Source: an uncultured bacterium
GTDB lineage: Bacteria; Bacteroidota; Bacteroidia; Bacteroidales; Bacteroidaceae
NCBI GenBank assembly: GCA_905215655.1
Contig: CAJMQT010000107.1
Span: 1-6,401, forward strand
Direction: 5' to 3'
DNA length: 6,401 nucleotides
Shown here: one piece after another, positions 5,936 through 6,401 of the stretch
Layout: each line of letters begins with the position of its first letter
Position numbering within the stretch: position 1 is the stretch's first letter
Notes under the pieces: model-generated
The model's input: the letters and a program-made list of their open reading frames with translations, nothing else
Told to the model about the DNA's origin: nothing
Databases searched by the model: none
Translations under genes and position numbers: made by a program

Positions 5936-6319
5936 ATGAAAAAAGTATTATTAATCTTGGCTTTGCTTACAACGACATTGTGTGAGATGTCTGCGCAGGC
6001 AGAGATTAAATTCGACAAAACGGTTCACGACTTCGGAACATTCTCTGAAAGCAATCCCGTTCAAACCTGCGTATTTACATTCACGAACACAGGCACTACG
6101 CCCCTGATAATCAATCAAGCGATAGCGGCGTGCGGATGTACCACCCCATCATATACAAAACATCCTGTTGCCCCCGGCGAGAAAGGAACAATAAAAGTAA
6201 AATATAACGGTAGAGGCATAACATTGGGACAATTCAAGAAGACAATTACAATTTATACCAACAGCAAAACGGAAGTGGTGCGCCTCTATATAAAAGGAAA
6301 AATGGAAGAGGCGAAATGA
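5936..6319 (+). CDS. Secreted DUF1573 (Ig-like/ASH-type) protein
   Basis: The 127-residue product begins with a typical signal peptide: KK, a hydrophobic run VLLILALL (4-11), and a likely signal peptidase I cut after SAQA (about residue 22). Cys16 is not in a lipobox, so a lipoprotein is unlikely. The mature part is one DUF1573 domain: FDKTVHDFGTF (26-36), FTFTNTGTTPLIINQ (47-61), the hallmark ACGCTTP (65-71) with Cys66 and Cys68, VAPGEKGTIKVKY (78-90), and a final strand ending IKGKM. DUF1573 domains are very common in Bacteroidota and have an Ig-like beta-sandwich fold; their exact role is not established, though envelope or periplasmic localisation follows from the signal peptide. It lies 126 bp after xylA across the structured element, so co-transcription is uncertain. 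No clear promoter was seen; a poor -7-like TTTACTTG is at 5882-5889. The stop codon abuts a heptamer repeat. Confidence 0.92.
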   Translation: MKKVLLILALLTTTLCEMSAQAEIKFDKTVHDFGTFSESNPVQTCVFTFTNTGTTPLIINQAIAACGCTTPSYTKHPVAPGEKGTIKVKYNGRGITLGQFKKTITIYTNSKTEVVRLYIKGKMEEAK

Positions 6320-6339
6320 ATTAAGAGTTAAGAATTAAG
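6319..6339. repeat. Three-copy heptamer tandem repeat after the DUF1573 gene
   Basis: AATTAAG, AGTTAAG, AATTAAG run in direct order, beginning at the last base of the stop codon at 6317-6319. The + strand has no C from 6313 to 6347. The unit differs from the octamer array at 70-125. The rest of the window (6340-6401) is A/T-rich and shows no gene or clear terminator; it may be the leader of a gene starting beyond the window. Confidence 0.75.
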
Positions 6340-6401
6340 AAAATATGCCCTGGTATTATTAGTAATCAAATCAATGAACCTAACAAACTAATAACAACAA
6401 G

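Noticed and set aside
5800..5985. 61-codon forward open frame from the xylA end into the DUF1573 gene
   Set aside because: It overlaps both real genes out of frame, runs through the structured inverted repeat, and has no recognisable features.

Overview
The window looks like chromosomal DNA from a Bacteroidota bacterium, most likely order Bacteroidales and plausibly Prevotella or a relative. Three things support this. The XylA protein is of the Bacteroidales type. Perfect matches to the Bacteroidota -7 promoter element (TAnnTTTG) lie upstream of two genes. No start codon has a Shine-Dalgarno sequence, only A/T-rich upstream sequence. DUF1573 and DUF2582-like proteins are also common in this phylum. 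All six genes are on the + strand and intact, with no frameshift, transposase, CRISPR array, tRNA or rRNA.

Region 1 (1-1963): a non-coding lead-in with an unusual octamer tandem repeat (70-125), a good promoter (136-167), and aspS, the aspartyl-tRNA synthetase.

Region 2 (1964-2802): two small genes for predicted winged-helix proteins. The first (2105-2401) has a Lys/Ala-rich histone-H1-like N-terminal tail. Its leader can fold into a long two-part hairpin (2046-2096) that begins at about the predicted transcription start, and the gene ends at a strong intrinsic terminator (2420-2458). The second (2470-2802) is a HARE-HTH/RNAP-delta-like winged helix with an acidic linker and a C-terminal SLSLF resembling the sliding-clamp-binding motif QL(S/D)LF. 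The pairing of basic-tailed and acidic-tailed winged-helix proteins, plus the leader hairpin, is the least understood part of the window.

Region 3 (2803-5809): the xylose catabolic pair xylB (xylulokinase) and xylA (xylose isomerase), 42 bp apart and almost certainly one operon. XylA converts D-xylose to D-xylulose, and XylB phosphorylates it to D-xylulose 5-phosphate for the pentose phosphate pathway. No xylose transporter or regulator is in view. A near-identical 13-bp element precedes both start codons.

Region 4 (5810-6401): a highly structured intergenic element (5825-5874) built on a perfect 14-bp palindrome plus a distal inverted copy, then a secreted DUF1573 protein, then a heptamer tandem repeat (6319-6339). 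The last 60 bases hold no recognisable gene and may lead into a gene beyond the window edge.
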